Shown: positions 20,801 through 28,574 of the stretch, one piece after another
How the letters are laid out: the number at the start of each line of letters is the position of its first letter
Numbering within the stretch: the first letter of the stretch is position 1
NCBI GenBank assembly: GCA_963575745.1
Contig: CAUYUJ010019882.1
Location: 669,159 to 733,158, forward strand
Direction: 5' to 3'
DNA from: Prorocentrum cordatum
Lineage: Eukaryota; Sar; Dinophyceae; Prorocentrales; Prorocentraceae
DNA: 64,000 nt
The notes under the pieces: model-generated
What the model was told of the DNA's origin: nothing
The model's database searches: none
The model's input: the letters and a program-made list of their open reading frames with translations, nothing else
Position numbers and translations under genes: made by a program

Positions 20801-20886
20801 ACTCCTCGTTGACCAACCCGGCGAAGGACAGCGCCCCCAGCAGAGCTGCCGCCGGCGCCGAGAGCGCCAGGCGCGAGAGCCCATGA
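14521..20886 (+). CDS. Retrotransposon ORF3, RT-RNase H-MTase-like-tyrosine recombinase
   Basis: Up to 2121 residues; numbering is from the GTG at 14521. There is no nearby ATG, so synthesis by +1 frameshifting from ORF2 is likely (a GGGGGGCCCC run lies at 14548). Residues 1-700 are charged low complexity with a coiled-coil stretch. RT: motif A KRDVARAFKWH (D846), motif B FGWAGSPGEY, motif C LMDDG (D931, D932). RNase H: D1134, E1180, TDN (D1205), NEVADW (D1255). Residues about 1385-1570 resemble the C-terminal half of a C5 methyltransferase (TRTRRVLVGGRR, RALTPQEVWRAQG). The C-terminal tyrosine recombinase has R1913, K1958, H2041-x-x-R2044 and the nucleophile Y2075 (FHGYLWES). This would copy the element RNA and insert the circle into the genome. 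Confidence 0.9.
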   Translation: MGIDGYQSRGAPCTRTSQSVLITCRWLRDDVLSPEELRLFVYTDEGDTAGAEGPPLEDDDRVEPGERLILWIGKEDIGNWAAWAPRWIKRAADEEREEAPWHRSEATPASHRSVTLRIADRVSSQGFGSPELGAVWNRRAPPPHSGGRRFQQAAAQALQRQSREAPAGGSSSGGSSADSIKLESIRRKLEAAKAAEVGVLEEEEKRIKELQIQLAEAKERRRARRARDAGKREAEQARAGHPRRASSEPPSGQGAATPLDPAWEDETPLPSAILDGENKCHEAECILNNLLGVPADDPTGPDRRRRARELLIEGISSMFEDLPRSWTGTPYEEQGEIASEYVDILEKLTRKMVKAGELDDTPAKKRRRIVYEKAEEEPTSDDEDADESSEDEVVEKPYARTEEGIDPPLPEGPDPLSLWPGQAEAARRSREETLQSSPGASGSGGPAPAAGAELPPSAPPPPEVLETPSDPAQHRKSRLPATIPQKAAPTRRSRSAMTVVEAARRAAGRSTTSSGDPPTGGADAGSAGTSGEKLTLRPKPRSLGAQLRATSKGKPSQPRPRQDDPARPLVPPDHAVRPLVRPPGWRPLLPGQLARPPGMPPMMPPPWPSPPRGGRCGGPPLGEAPAAPSGGRAQEEARDYVKWCADHPTFQPEKVPEVVKRGNSLLRLAGSIERAAELLKHAREEVHGNPLGGVLQEDVQKSLDPHHAAYLRAMATGGVPVRRTEERTRTQAKSHSSAVDHALEMFEKAWKDSRYGVVLWASDEVEDVLAASALVESPSGRVPKMLPDRTISKEGRPIHDMRAANAFSPKEQHPPAKQPLHRGLARLSLWWGARHPGVQQVVAKRDVARAFKWHHLEPAAVPEFGTTLPGKEVGVPGRVILIHGVLVFGWAGSPGEYMAFAWAAKSEHERRKPPAPRINDTVRYASKWLMDDGVVLEPRVGLRPWLSAEELDGAMKRVWGPDAVNEEKLDVEGEFAAEQLIWGLLMNFDTKVVRLPEPKCIKAQYLLALPELRGSRRVPLKVAQELRGCAQFWASAQPALRPELPALDRLLSSGTSWAEPKGTPEEVELAWEEWDASVGFLRMLFDVPEAWSTTFQASFTQALSVRERLALPGTARTTRWTGGDATTSSIGAIDWGSATAGEAAPTPEYMATDAGPLPEALSHAVRGESGEEGWIIAVVELLAVVALATKQGSKWEGEPVFYVTDNQNVKAWLTKRSPKNALARHLIRLVERIEAMHGCRIVSFFVRTYHNEVADWLTREEVKKVHDTLATSGWTRLEPPAAWGQILEDAKERLLRLPGETGPVAEAALRHRALQRGHGLPRALPLRGKLGREVGSLINPYTKAFKRLGGSEPEENQKVGWLMASLSLDPKGREMEAFLVAATQESPEVVVVDAPTGVDTARFEKALKQLGYMVSKFEVVCTHHGDATTRTRRVLVGGRRKAGVGLACINMPPACSRAASVKPLLDQGKDHLWLDQQGEVSWDPRIQSTSDPLLLKPVGHLKKDGAKHLIYSEEGPVGTIRWPGAELQGPGATLLRVTGGGGGTVRALTPQEVWRAQGGTNDEWTHLRAQGFTEDELLKGAARALPPRTAEAVLTAVTEALDSTSTQRAGVRHDPEEQAAREATKRWFRAWAQAPDQPALALAAEDEARAGGALTDEMHKNRRRAQAVRFKMIDEDTLIGPREAPAAEKVKLDKSVTRSKSPRKKSPRRAKGMPATDLVRPQALGVARKTNYPGKELAPAGRAEPGGANYAGWFAQQKMEAMLQKLSEGTRAGYEGGWRLWVAVRQAQGLSPWLPGRDREERLADEEALINFAVLLARVVGRTEGTIKQKLFAVRYAHLVAGYSDPLLHRGRLWSTLAGLKRWQGPETKRKKPVTPAMLEWLRSFLQQEAKLPEEDAVVIWAAIVTAFFFLLRASEYLLQDGRSWSFERVLHGEDVEPKEGRRVASFQDADEMVIYIKGSKTDQLNVGTVRNHYRAGTSLCPIAAMERLQAHHPQRIKGTEERLPLFRWASGTPIRRAEVQHFLTVAGLAAGLSGEEIGSHSLRIGGATAMYHVNEDLSRVRRFGRWQSDAFHGYLWESHEPMKGISGKMARDNSSLTNPAKDSAPSRAAAGAESARRESP

Positions 20887-21782
20887 GAGGCCGCAGCGGG
20901 CGCCGCCGGTACTTACGCACCTGGCGTGCGCCCAACCCAAGCCGCCGGCTTCACGCCGTGCGTGCTTGGGCGCAGCCACCAGCCACCTGCCCCGCCGGCG
21001 AGTAGCCGCGCGCTCGCAGGGTACACCCGCCCGTGCTTTCCAGCACTGGCTAATACCTCACGGCAAAAACATGCTGCGGGTCCGTCCATCAGGGCCCCAC
21101 TAGTGCCTGGGATACTGTGGGTCCCCTTGCAGCCCTGGACGAGGATCACACTGGAACCCGCCTGGCACGCCGGCTCTCTATACCAAGCCTGGGCGTGCCA
21201 GGCATACTGGCGCCAGCTGTGCTACAGTAGCTGGCAATCTGACGGCCCGGGTGGCCGCAGCGCTCGAATTCACGCGCAGGCGCGGGCCCGCACCCCAGCG
21301 CCGGCCCGGGGAACCCCCTCTGTCAGGGGCCGGACCCTGCCCGCCCCGTGCACTTTGGGCACTTGTGGAGGCGGGGAGCCGGGAGATCTGGAGGCCGCGG
21401 CGCAGACGGGGACGCCAAGTGCCGGCCCGCGCCAAGCGCCAGCGGCAACACCCTCGGGCCTCAGCCCGAGGTCGGGCTCCGCCGGCAATCAAGGTACCGG
21501 CGCGAGCCCAAGGCCTAGCCTCACGGAGGACAGCCGCGCACGCCGGCATCAGTTGCCTGGCGGCAGTCGGCAGACAGAGGGCCAGTCGGGCCCTCACACG
21601 CGCGCCGGCGCACACGCCAGGCGATGCGTGACTCAGTGCCTAGACGGTGCCGGCAACACAACGCCTGGCACCCAGTTTTGGCGACGCCCATCAGGGCGCC
21701 CACACAGCACGCCGGCGCGTAGAACCCGCCAGGCGGCCAGTGTGCGGGGGCACTGGCAGCAGCACCCGTATTATAGAACAAA
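20887..21782 (+). other. Element 3' non-coding region
   Basis: About 0.9 kb, GC-rich, rich in GCCGGC and CCTGGC words with local inverted repeats (TGCGCCCAA near 20930 with TTGGGCGCA near 20966). No ORF with protein character. Likely the 3' untranslated part of the element transcript. Confidence 0.55.
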
Positions 21783-22010
21783 GGCGGCGTAGCCCGCTTC
21801 GCGTGGCGGAAGGAGGGACCCGCCTGGCGTGTCACCGCCGGCGGGAGGAGCGTGCGGCCAGCGCAGCAGCAAAATGGGGGGGGGCTGCACCGCTGCCGCC
21901 ATCATCGTCATCGTCTCCTGAGGGCCCGCCTCAACCGCTTCGCGGCTGGCACGTCCCGCGGCCTTAAAGCAGGCCGCGTTTCGCTAGCGCCGCACTGTGG
22001 GGGCGGGGTC
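21783..22010 (+). repeat. Split direct repeat B1
   Basis: Starts GGCGGCGTAGCCCGCTTCGC and ends GGGGGCGGGGTC. It aligns with B2 (22208-22436) almost perfectly, with one extra T in B2 (GTTTTCGC versus GTTTCGC). It runs directly into A2. Confidence 0.95.
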
Positions 22011-22140
22011 TTAGTTGTTTGTCCTAAACGGTTGGACCCCGCCCTCCCCAGTCGGCTTGGGTTTTCCTCTCCCTGCCCCTGCCTCTGCTTGCCCTTCCCT
22101 TTCCCTCTCTCCCGCTCAAGCCTTCGGGGCTCGAAGCCCT
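22011..22140 (+). repeat. Split direct repeat A2
   Basis: Internal copy of the left end. The B1/A2 boundary (GGGGTC then TTAGTTG) is what joining the right and left ends of the element into a circle would produce. Confidence 0.95.
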
Positions 22141-22207
22141 CCCAGGGCCCAAAGGGGCCCTCTTTTGCCCACCCACCCTGGGCTTTGCCTCGGTGTCATA
22201 CGGCACC

Positions 22208-22436
22208 GGCGGCGTAGCCCGCTTCGCGTGGCGGAAGGAGGGACCCGCCTGGCGTGTCACCGCCGGCGGGAGGAGCGTGCGGCCAGCGCAGCAGCAAAAT
22301 GGGAGGGGGCTGCACCGCTGCCGCCATCATCGTCATCGTCTCCTGAGGGCCCGCCTCAACCGCTTCGCGGCTGGCACGTCCCGCGGCCTTAAAGCAGGCC
22401 GCGTTTTCGCTAGCGCCGTACTGTGGGGGCGGGGTC
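22208..22436 (+). repeat. Split direct repeat B2 (right end)
   Basis: The last base of the element is the C of GGGGTC at 22436, followed immediately by GGAGGAGGAGG. A 67-bp unique linker (22141-22207) separates it from A2. Confidence 0.95.
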
Positions 22437-22621
22437 GGAGGAGGAGGAAAGGGGGAGGAGGAATAGGAGGAGGGAGGAGGGGGAGGAGGAGAGGGAGGAG
22501 GAGTGGGGGCTCTCGCCGAAGGTCCGCCGTCCGCGCGAAATCGATTCGCGCGAAAACTGCGGGCCGTTCGAAAGAAATCCGCTGAGCGCGCGCGCGAAAA
22601 GAACCCACGGCATCCCAGAAG
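22437..22621. other. GGA tract and linker
   Basis: GGA-rich DNA to about 22503, then a GC-rich linker containing the palindrome CGCGCGAAATCGATTCGCGCG (near 22535) leading into the first, most diverged satellite unit. Confidence 0.6.
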
Positions 22622-25465
22622 ATGGCGGGAACCATGATTTTCGAGAAGTCGAGGCTGGAAAACCCCCGAAATTCCGGTTCCTGGCTCTGGCTGGCGCCTC
22701 AGGGACCCACGGCGGCCCCGAGGATGGCGGGAACCACGATTTTGGAGAGATCCAGGCCGGAAAAGCCCGAAATCGTGGTTCCCAGCTCTGGCTGGCGCCC
22801 CTGGGGCCCACGGCGGCCCCGAGGATGGCGGGAACCATGATTGGGAGAGATCCAGGCCGGAAAAGCCCGAAATCGTGGTTCCCAGCTCTGGCTGGCGCCC
22901 CTGGGACCCACGGCGGCCCCGAGGATGGCGGGAACCACGATTTTGGAGAGATCCAAGCCGGAAAAGCCCGAAATCGTGGTTCCCAGCTCTGGCTGGCGCC
23001 CCTGGGACCCACGGCGGCCCCGAGGATGGCGGGAACCACGATTTTGGAGAGATCCAGGCCGGAAAAGCCCGAAATCGTGGTTCCCAGCTCTGGCTGGCGC
23101 CCCTGGGGCCCACGGCGGCCCCGAGGATGGCGGGAACCACGATTTTGGAGAGATCCAGGCCGGAAAAGCCCGAAATCGTGGTTCCCAGCTCTGGCTGGCG
23201 CCCCTGGGACCCACGGCGGCCCCGAGGATGGCGGGAACCACGATTTTGGAGAGATCCAGCCGGAAAAGCCCGAAATCGCGGTTCCCAGCTCTGGCTGGCG
23301 CCCCTGGGGCCCACGGCGGCCCCGAGGAACTACGACTTTGGAGAGATCCAGGCCGGAAAAGCCCGAAATCGTGGTTCCCAGCTCTAGCTGGCGCCCCTGG
23401 GGCCCACGGCGGCCCCGAGGATGGCGGGAACAACGACTTTGGAGAGATCCAGGCCGGAAAAACCCGAAATCGTGGTTCCCAGCTCTGGCTGGCGCCCCTG
23501 GGACCCACGGCGGCCCCGAGGATGGCGGGAACCACGATTTTGGAGAGATCCAGGCCGGAAAACCCCGAAATCGCGGTTCCCAGCTCTGGCTGGCGCCCCT
23601 GGGACCCACGGCCGCCCCGAGGATGGCGGGAACCATGATTTTGGAGAGATCCAGGCCGGAAAAACCCGAAATCGTGGTTCCCAGCTCTGGCTGGCGCCCC
23701 TTGGGTCCACGGCGGACCCGAGGATAGCGGGAACCACGATTTTGGAGAGATCCAAGCCAGAAAAACCCGAAATCGTGGTTCCCAGCTCTGGCTGGCGCCC
23801 CTGGGGCCCACGGCGGCCCCGAGGATGGCGGGAACCACGATTTTGGAGAGATCCAGGCCGGAAAAGCCCGAAATCGTGGTTCCCAGCTCTGGCTGGCGCC
23901 CCTGGGGCCCACGGCGGCCCCGAGGATGGCGGGAAACACGATTTTGGAGAGATCCAGGCCGGAAAAACCCGAATCGTGGTTCCCAGCTCTGGCTGGCGCC
24001 CCTGGGACCCATGGCGGCCCCGAGGATGGCGGGAACCACGATATTGAAGAGATCCAAGCCGGAAAAACCCGAAATCGTGGTTCCCAGCTCTGGCTGGCGC
24101 CCCTGGGACCCACGGCGGCCCCGAGGATAGCGGGAACCACGATTTTGGAGAGATCCAGGCCGGAAAAGCCCGAAATCGTGGTTCCCAGCTCTGGCTGGCG
24201 CCCCTGAAGCCCACGGCGGCCCCGAGGATGGCGGGAACCACGATTTTGGAGAGATCCAGGCCGGAAAAGCCCGAAATCGTGGTTCCCAGCTCTGGCTGGC
24301 GCCCCTGGGGCCCACGGCGGCCCCGAGGATGGCGGGAACCATGATTTTGGAGAGATCCAGGCCCGAAATCGTGGTTCCCAGCTCTGGCTGGCGCCCCTGG
24401 GACCCACGGCGGCCCCGAGGATGGCGGGAACCATGATTTTGGAGAGAGAAATCCAGGGCCCCAGCCCCCGAAATCGTGGTTCCCAGCTCTGGCTGGCGCC
24501 CCTGGGACCCACGGCGGCCCCGAGGATGGCGGGAACCACGATTTTGGAGAGATCCAGGCCGGAAAAGCCCGAAATCGTGGTTCCCAGCTCTGGCTGGCGC
24601 CCCTGGGACCCACGGCGGCCCCGAGGATGGCGGGAACCACGATTTTGGAGAGATCCAGGCCGGAAAAGCCCGAAATCGTGGTTCCCAGCTCTGGCTGGCG
24701 CCCCTGGGGCCCACGGCGGCCCCGAGGATGGCGGGAACCACGATTTTGGAGAGATCCAGGCCGGAAAAGCCCGAAATCGTGGTTCCCAGCTCTGGCTGGC
24801 GCCCCTGGGGCCCACGGCGGCCCCGAGGATGGCGGGAACCACGATTTTGGAGAGATCCAGGCCGGAAAAGCCCGAAATCGTGGTTCCCAGCTCTGGCTGG
24901 CGCCCCTGGGGCCCACGGCGGCCCCGAGGATGGCGGGAACCACGATTTTGGAGAGATCCAGGCCGGAAAAGCCCGAAATCGTGGTTCCCAGCTCTGGCTG
25001 GCGCCCCTGGGGACCCACGGCGGCCCCGAGGATGGCGGGAACCACGATTTTGGAGAGATCCAGGCCGGAAAAGCCCGAAATCGTGGTTCCCAGCTCTGGC
25101 TGGCGCCCCTGGGACCCACGGCGGCCCCGAGGATGGCGGGAACCACGATTTTGGAGAGATCCAGGCCGGAAAAGCCCGAAATCGTGGTTCCCAGCTCTGG
25201 CTGGCGCCCCTGGAACCCACGGCGGCCCCGAGGATGGCGGGAACCACGATTTGAAGAGATCCAGCCGGAAAAGCCCGAAATCGTGGTTCCCAGCTCTGTC
25301 TGGCGCCCCTGGGACCCACGGCGGCCCCGAGGATGGCGGGAACCACGATTTTGGAGAGATCCAGGCCGGAAAAGCCCGAAATCGTGGTTCCCAGCTCTGG
25401 CTGGCGCCCCTGGGACCCACGGCGGCCCCGAGGATGGCGGGAACCACGATTTTGGAGAGATCCAG
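22622..25465. repeat. 101-bp hairpin satellite, array 1 (about 28 units)
   Basis: Tandem 101-bp units starting ATGGCGGGAACCACGATTTT. Each has perfect 14-bp inverted arms (GGGAACCACGATTT / AAATCGTGGTTCCC) around a loop of about 27 nt (GGAGAGATCC...AAAAGCCCG), followed by about 45 bp ending CGGCCCCGAGG. The consensus has no stop triplet on either strand in any frame, so open frames of up to 1038 codons result. The first unit is the most diverged. Internal variants include loop deletions near 24360, a shortened unit near 23330 and an insertion near 24447. The array ends abruptly in the loop (GATCCAG at 25465). Confidence 0.95.
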
Positions 25466-25600
25466 ACTTACCTAGACGTAGCAGGGTGCTTGGGTGCTCG
25501 GTGTATCCCCCTCCCCCTTCCTTCACTGCCCGTCTCTTCGTCCTTTCCCTTTTGGGGCCGATGCCGTATGCGTATGCGTGGGCGTATATAGTACATGCAC
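25466..25600 (-). repeat. Array-flanking sequence F, copy 1
   Basis: Begins ACTTACCTAGACGTAGCAGG. It is the inverted equivalent of the DNA left of array 2 (about 49975-50073). Read on the minus strand, the border is TAG|GTAAGT, identical to a strong 5' splice site, leading straight into the satellite. Confidence 0.8.
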
Positions 25601-25862
25601 ATATGCATTATTGGGGGTATGTCGGTATGCGCGTTTGTACGTTCAGGTTTATGCTATTATGGTTTGGTTACCCATCGTTTTCTTTATCATCGTATATCCC
25701 GTTTTGTTGGTTATAGAGTTATTTGTGTTGGCGTTGACGTTGTTGCTGATGTTGATGAGGACGGCGGTGAGGATCATGATTCTAATGTTGTTGATGATGG
25801 TGTTGATGGAGGAAAGTACGTAGCATTCCCTGAGTTCGGAAGGCAGTCATCCTCGGGCCCAT
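25601..25862. other. AT-richer spacer
   Basis: Lower GC than its surroundings, with TGATGTTGATG-like triplets (25740-25815). No gene supported. Confidence 0.5.
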
Positions 25863-26550
25863 TCAGCCAATCATGGCTTCCAAATCAGCATCTGTGAGCT
25901 CGACAGGCTCGACGCGCCCAGCGCACTGTCAAATCTCCAGGCCCTCAGATCATCAGAGGACTAACGTGACTACGATTGTCACTCGGATCCCGCGGGTACC
26001 CTTGACATCGAAATCCGCATTCGCGGCCGCGCGCGTTCCCCACTTGCCCCTTCTCCCCACTGCTCACCCGCCATTGAAATACGAGTGAGGAGCATCACGG
26101 GGGAGGGGGGTGGGAACGCTCGCCACCGTGAGGGTGGATTTCAGGACACTCTGAGGCCGCCAGATGGCAAAGTGTGATGATATTGTCAAGGCCTTTCGCT
26201 GTAACGAACTTGCCGACATTCGCCAAAACCCTGACGCTGTTCGTTTCGCTCCGGGTGCTCTGAGGAGGCGCAGAACGAGTAGGACAATGAAAAAGAAAGG
26301 TACGGGGAAGGCGAGGGGGGCGAGAAGGAGGGGGAGGCGGAGGAAGGAGTAGGAGTGAAAAGGGAGGAGGAGGGGGGAGGAGGAGGATGTTAATGCGAGG
26401 AGGCCTGCCAGATGGCTTCTGCAGCCCGTTCTGCGGTAAGCAGCGCCCCCCGTTCCTAATCTAACCTCTCCATGCTCGCTTGTCAGCCATGGAAACAACA
26501 TTGGGCGTGGGACCTCGGAGCGATGGAGCCCATGCGGAGCCAGGTGGGCC
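25863..26550 (-). CDS. Fragmentary multi-exon gene, unknown product
   Basis: Protein-like pieces on the minus strand: 26550-26466 (ends NVVSMADKRAWR, donor GAGAG|GTTAGA); a 26-nt mini-exon 26430-26405 bounded by CCGCAG and a GC donor CAG|GCCTCC, in phase with the first; about 26236-26113 (VRVLANVGKFVTAKGLDNI...); and a C-terminal piece ending VELTDADLEAMIG and a stop at 25863-25865. I could not make the third and fourth pieces agree in phase with the second, so an exon or exact border is missing. No family recognised. It follows the methyltransferase gene in the same orientation. Confidence 0.35.
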
Positions 26551-26579
26551 CTTGAGAACAGCAATGGTTTCAGAAACTG

Positions 26580-26660
26580 GAGGGGGGGGAAGGACAGGAG
26601 GAGGAGGAGGAAGCCGAGGAGGAGGAGGAAGCTGAGGATGAGGAGGACGAAGGGGCGGAA
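26580..26660. repeat. GGA tract
   Basis: Purine-rich on plus, therefore CT-rich in the sense of the minus-strand genes. Probably intron or spacer. Confidence 0.7.
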
Positions 26661-26970
26661 GGGGGGGACGCGGGGCCCCCCGCCGGCCGGCCGTGTGGAG
26701 AGAGAGGGAGAGAGAAGGGGAGGGAGGCTGTTGCTACTCCAGGTCTTGGCGCCCCCCATACACCCTCTGCTCCTCATTCCTCGTCTGCGCTCCCTCAACG
26801 CGTTCCTTCTTCCTCTTATTCTTGATATTCCTCCGTCGCTCAGTGTGACCGTTCGTATCCTCACAATCCTCCTCATCATCGGCCTATTTCCAGAATAGCT
26901 CTTCCATTGGTTGCTTACTTGGCAAATTCCAGACAGCGAGCGTCCTCAACCAGGCGCCAGCTGAGACCCA

Positions 26971-28513
26971 CTACCCTAAGATTGACGTGCTCAGAAAGGG
27001 AACATGCAAGGAGGGATCGTGTACCCTTTTTTTGGCCTTCTTGGGTGTTACGAAATCGTCTTGCCATTTATCGAATACAGGCTGGTTGATAATCACCACG
27101 GCGATCAAGCTGCGAATAAGCACTCTCTCCATCACGTTGACTGAAAAACTATTCCCCAGCATTTTACCGAATTGTGAGTTGGAAATCCCGTCGAGGTTCA
27201 GCTCGCTGTAGTTGAAGCCCTGAAGCCCAGCCATGATGACCGGCCCCATCATGCGGCCATATTTCAGCAGAAAGAAGCCACCTAGTAGAGGTGGGCTCTT
27301 CTCCTCCTCCTCCTCTTCCTCCTCATCCTCCTCCCCCCCATCATCCCCCCAAACCCTGGAACGTTTTTCTCCCAAAACAATGCCCCAAGATAGGGAAGGT
27401 TGCGAGTTCGATCGCTGGGCCAAGGCCATCCGAATATTTCAATATCAGGGGGGAAAGGGGAACGGGCGGTGGAACGAACAGTGGGGTTGATGCATGTGAT
27501 GAGATGCTTTTCATGCAAGCTGACCTTGAGCCCCTCGGCTCGCTGTAATGCAGGGGCTGTACCCGACAGTGTGGGTGTGGAAGTCCTTCGACGCGTGGAT
27601 GTCCACGCACGCATTCAGGTCAAACGGGTTCAAGCCCTGGCCGATCAGCTTCTTAGTGGTAGCGAAAAGCGCAGCGCGAGCAGTCTTATGCATGGTGTGC
27701 ACATATTGCGACAGCGGCTTGATGTGCAGGCCTGACGTAAACGCGCCAAAGTTCAAGGAGGGCACCGGCTCAGGCCAGGAGAACTCGTTGGCGATGTTGG
27801 CAACAGCTAAATCAACGATGTAGATGCGGGTCCGGCTGTGGGGCAGTCCATTCTCCAAGGTGTTGAGGCGTTGGACCGAGATTTGGTAGTGCTGCTTGCC
27901 ACGGCTGTCCTTGATGCCAGCAAGCTGGGAAAACAAAAGGCGCGTGAATGCCTCAAAGCGTTTGGTCATCAACCCTCCAACGTTCTCTAACACAAAGATC
28001 TTAGGCTTATGCAGCCTGATGTAGCTTATCATTTTGAATGCTATCAACCCGCGCCCTCGAGAATCCTTGGGGCGCTCCTTCTCGCCCAAGAGACTAAACG
28101 GTTGGCAGCTAAAGCCACCGGCGTAGACGTCAACTTCAGCCATGATGCGCGGTGAGCGCTCTTCGATATTATCATAGAGCGAAACAACATCGGGCCAGTT
28201 CTGATTGATGAATCTCATCCCACTCGGTCGCGAACTCGTGCTGCACCGAAACACCAATCGATTTCAAAGAAAACATCTCGGTGCACATTCCTGAACATTC
28301 TGACCCAACGCGTACGACCACATCTGTCAATGCATTCCTGCTCTTGCGCATGTTGGCTGCCCATGTCTTGCTGTAAGATGTCCGGTATTTGGTCTGGGCC
28401 AGTGGCTGGCGCGCCGCGGCCATGGGCGCAGCTGCGGGTCGGCGTTTCACCGTGGGCATTGGTGGCATGCTGGGTGCCGCGGCCGGTCGGCGCCTCAACT
28501 TTGACGCTGGCAT
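26971..28513 (-). CDS. C5 cytosine DNA methyltransferase (one frameshift)
   Basis: Transfers a methyl group to C5 of cytosine in DNA. About 430 residues. The start ATG at 28513 is followed by an Ala/Pro/Arg-rich tail (MPASKLRRRPAAAP). Motif I is VGSECSGMCTEMFSL. An extra base near 28216 (after HEFATEWD) shifts the frame, which resumes with RFINQNWPDVV; motif IV GGFSCQPFS has the catalytic Cys codon at 28105-28107; motif VI FVLENVGG; motif VIII GLPHSRTRIYIV. A 243-nt GT-AG intron (27524-27282; CAAG|GTCAGC, CTAG|GTGGC) restores GAQGGFFLLKYGRMM, followed by motif IX/X (LQGFNYSELN, MLGNSFSVNVMERVL). All catalytic motifs are intact, so the frameshift is either a recent lesion or a sequence error. 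A spliced-leader-like relict lies just upstream. Confidence 0.85.
27282..27524 (-). other. Intron of methyltransferase gene (GT-AG)
   Basis: Phase-1 intron, donor AAG|GTCAGC, acceptor ACTAG|G. It contains a CCT-rich block on plus (GA-rich in the sense strand). Removing it joins two conserved methyltransferase blocks without a gap. Confidence 0.8.
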
Positions 28514-28527
28514 GTTGGCGTGCCGAC

Positions 28528-28547
28528 CTAGAGCCCAAAAAGGGCTA
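28528..28547 (-). other. Possible relict spliced leader
   Basis: On the minus strand reads TAGCCCTTTTTGGGCTCTAG, 14 nt upstream of the methyltransferase ATG. It resembles the dinoflagellate leader core TAGCCATTTTGGCTCAAG with two inserted bases and substitutions. Weaker than the relicts at 36.8 and 47.4 kb. Confidence 0.45.
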
Positions 28548-28574
28548 TATATTGGTGATGAGGTGACGATGGGA

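Larger units (their letters stand above)
6799..22436 (+). mobile_element. Giant DIRS/PAT-like YR retrotransposon
   Basis: A complete 15.6-kb element ordered A1 (6799-6928), ORF1, ORF2, ORF3, B1 (21783-22010), A2 (22011-22140), B2 (22208-22436). This split-direct-repeat layout is the one known for PAT/Ngaro elements of the DIRS order, which replicate by reverse transcription and insert with a tyrosine recombinase instead of a DDE integrase. B1 and A2 touch directly, as expected for a circle-junction template. A1 and A2 differ at 3 of 130 positions, and all three ORFs are long and open, so the copy is recent. Both outer borders lie in GGA repeats and no target duplication is seen, as expected for a YR element. 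Typical DIRS-order elements are about 4-7 kb. The closest named family cannot be fixed without a search. Confidence 0.9.

Noticed and set aside
22622-25465. CRISPR-like regular array
   Set aside because: Units are contiguous 101-mers without unique spacers, the DNA is eukaryotic, and no cas genes are present.
22410-25526. 1038-codon minus-strand ORF and similar long frames on both strands (also 49834-53209)
   Set aside because: They read through the 101-bp satellite, which has no stop in any frame. The same array gives comparable ORFs in all six frames.
26164-26352. Plus-strand ORF starting MAKCDDIVKAF
   Set aside because: Antisense to a minus-strand segment with better protein character and in line with the gene cluster; runs into an Arg-rich purine tract.
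27395-27430. tRNA or SINE B-box (GCGAGTTCGATCGC)
   Set aside because: No matching A box, acceptor stem or cloverleaf could be drawn.
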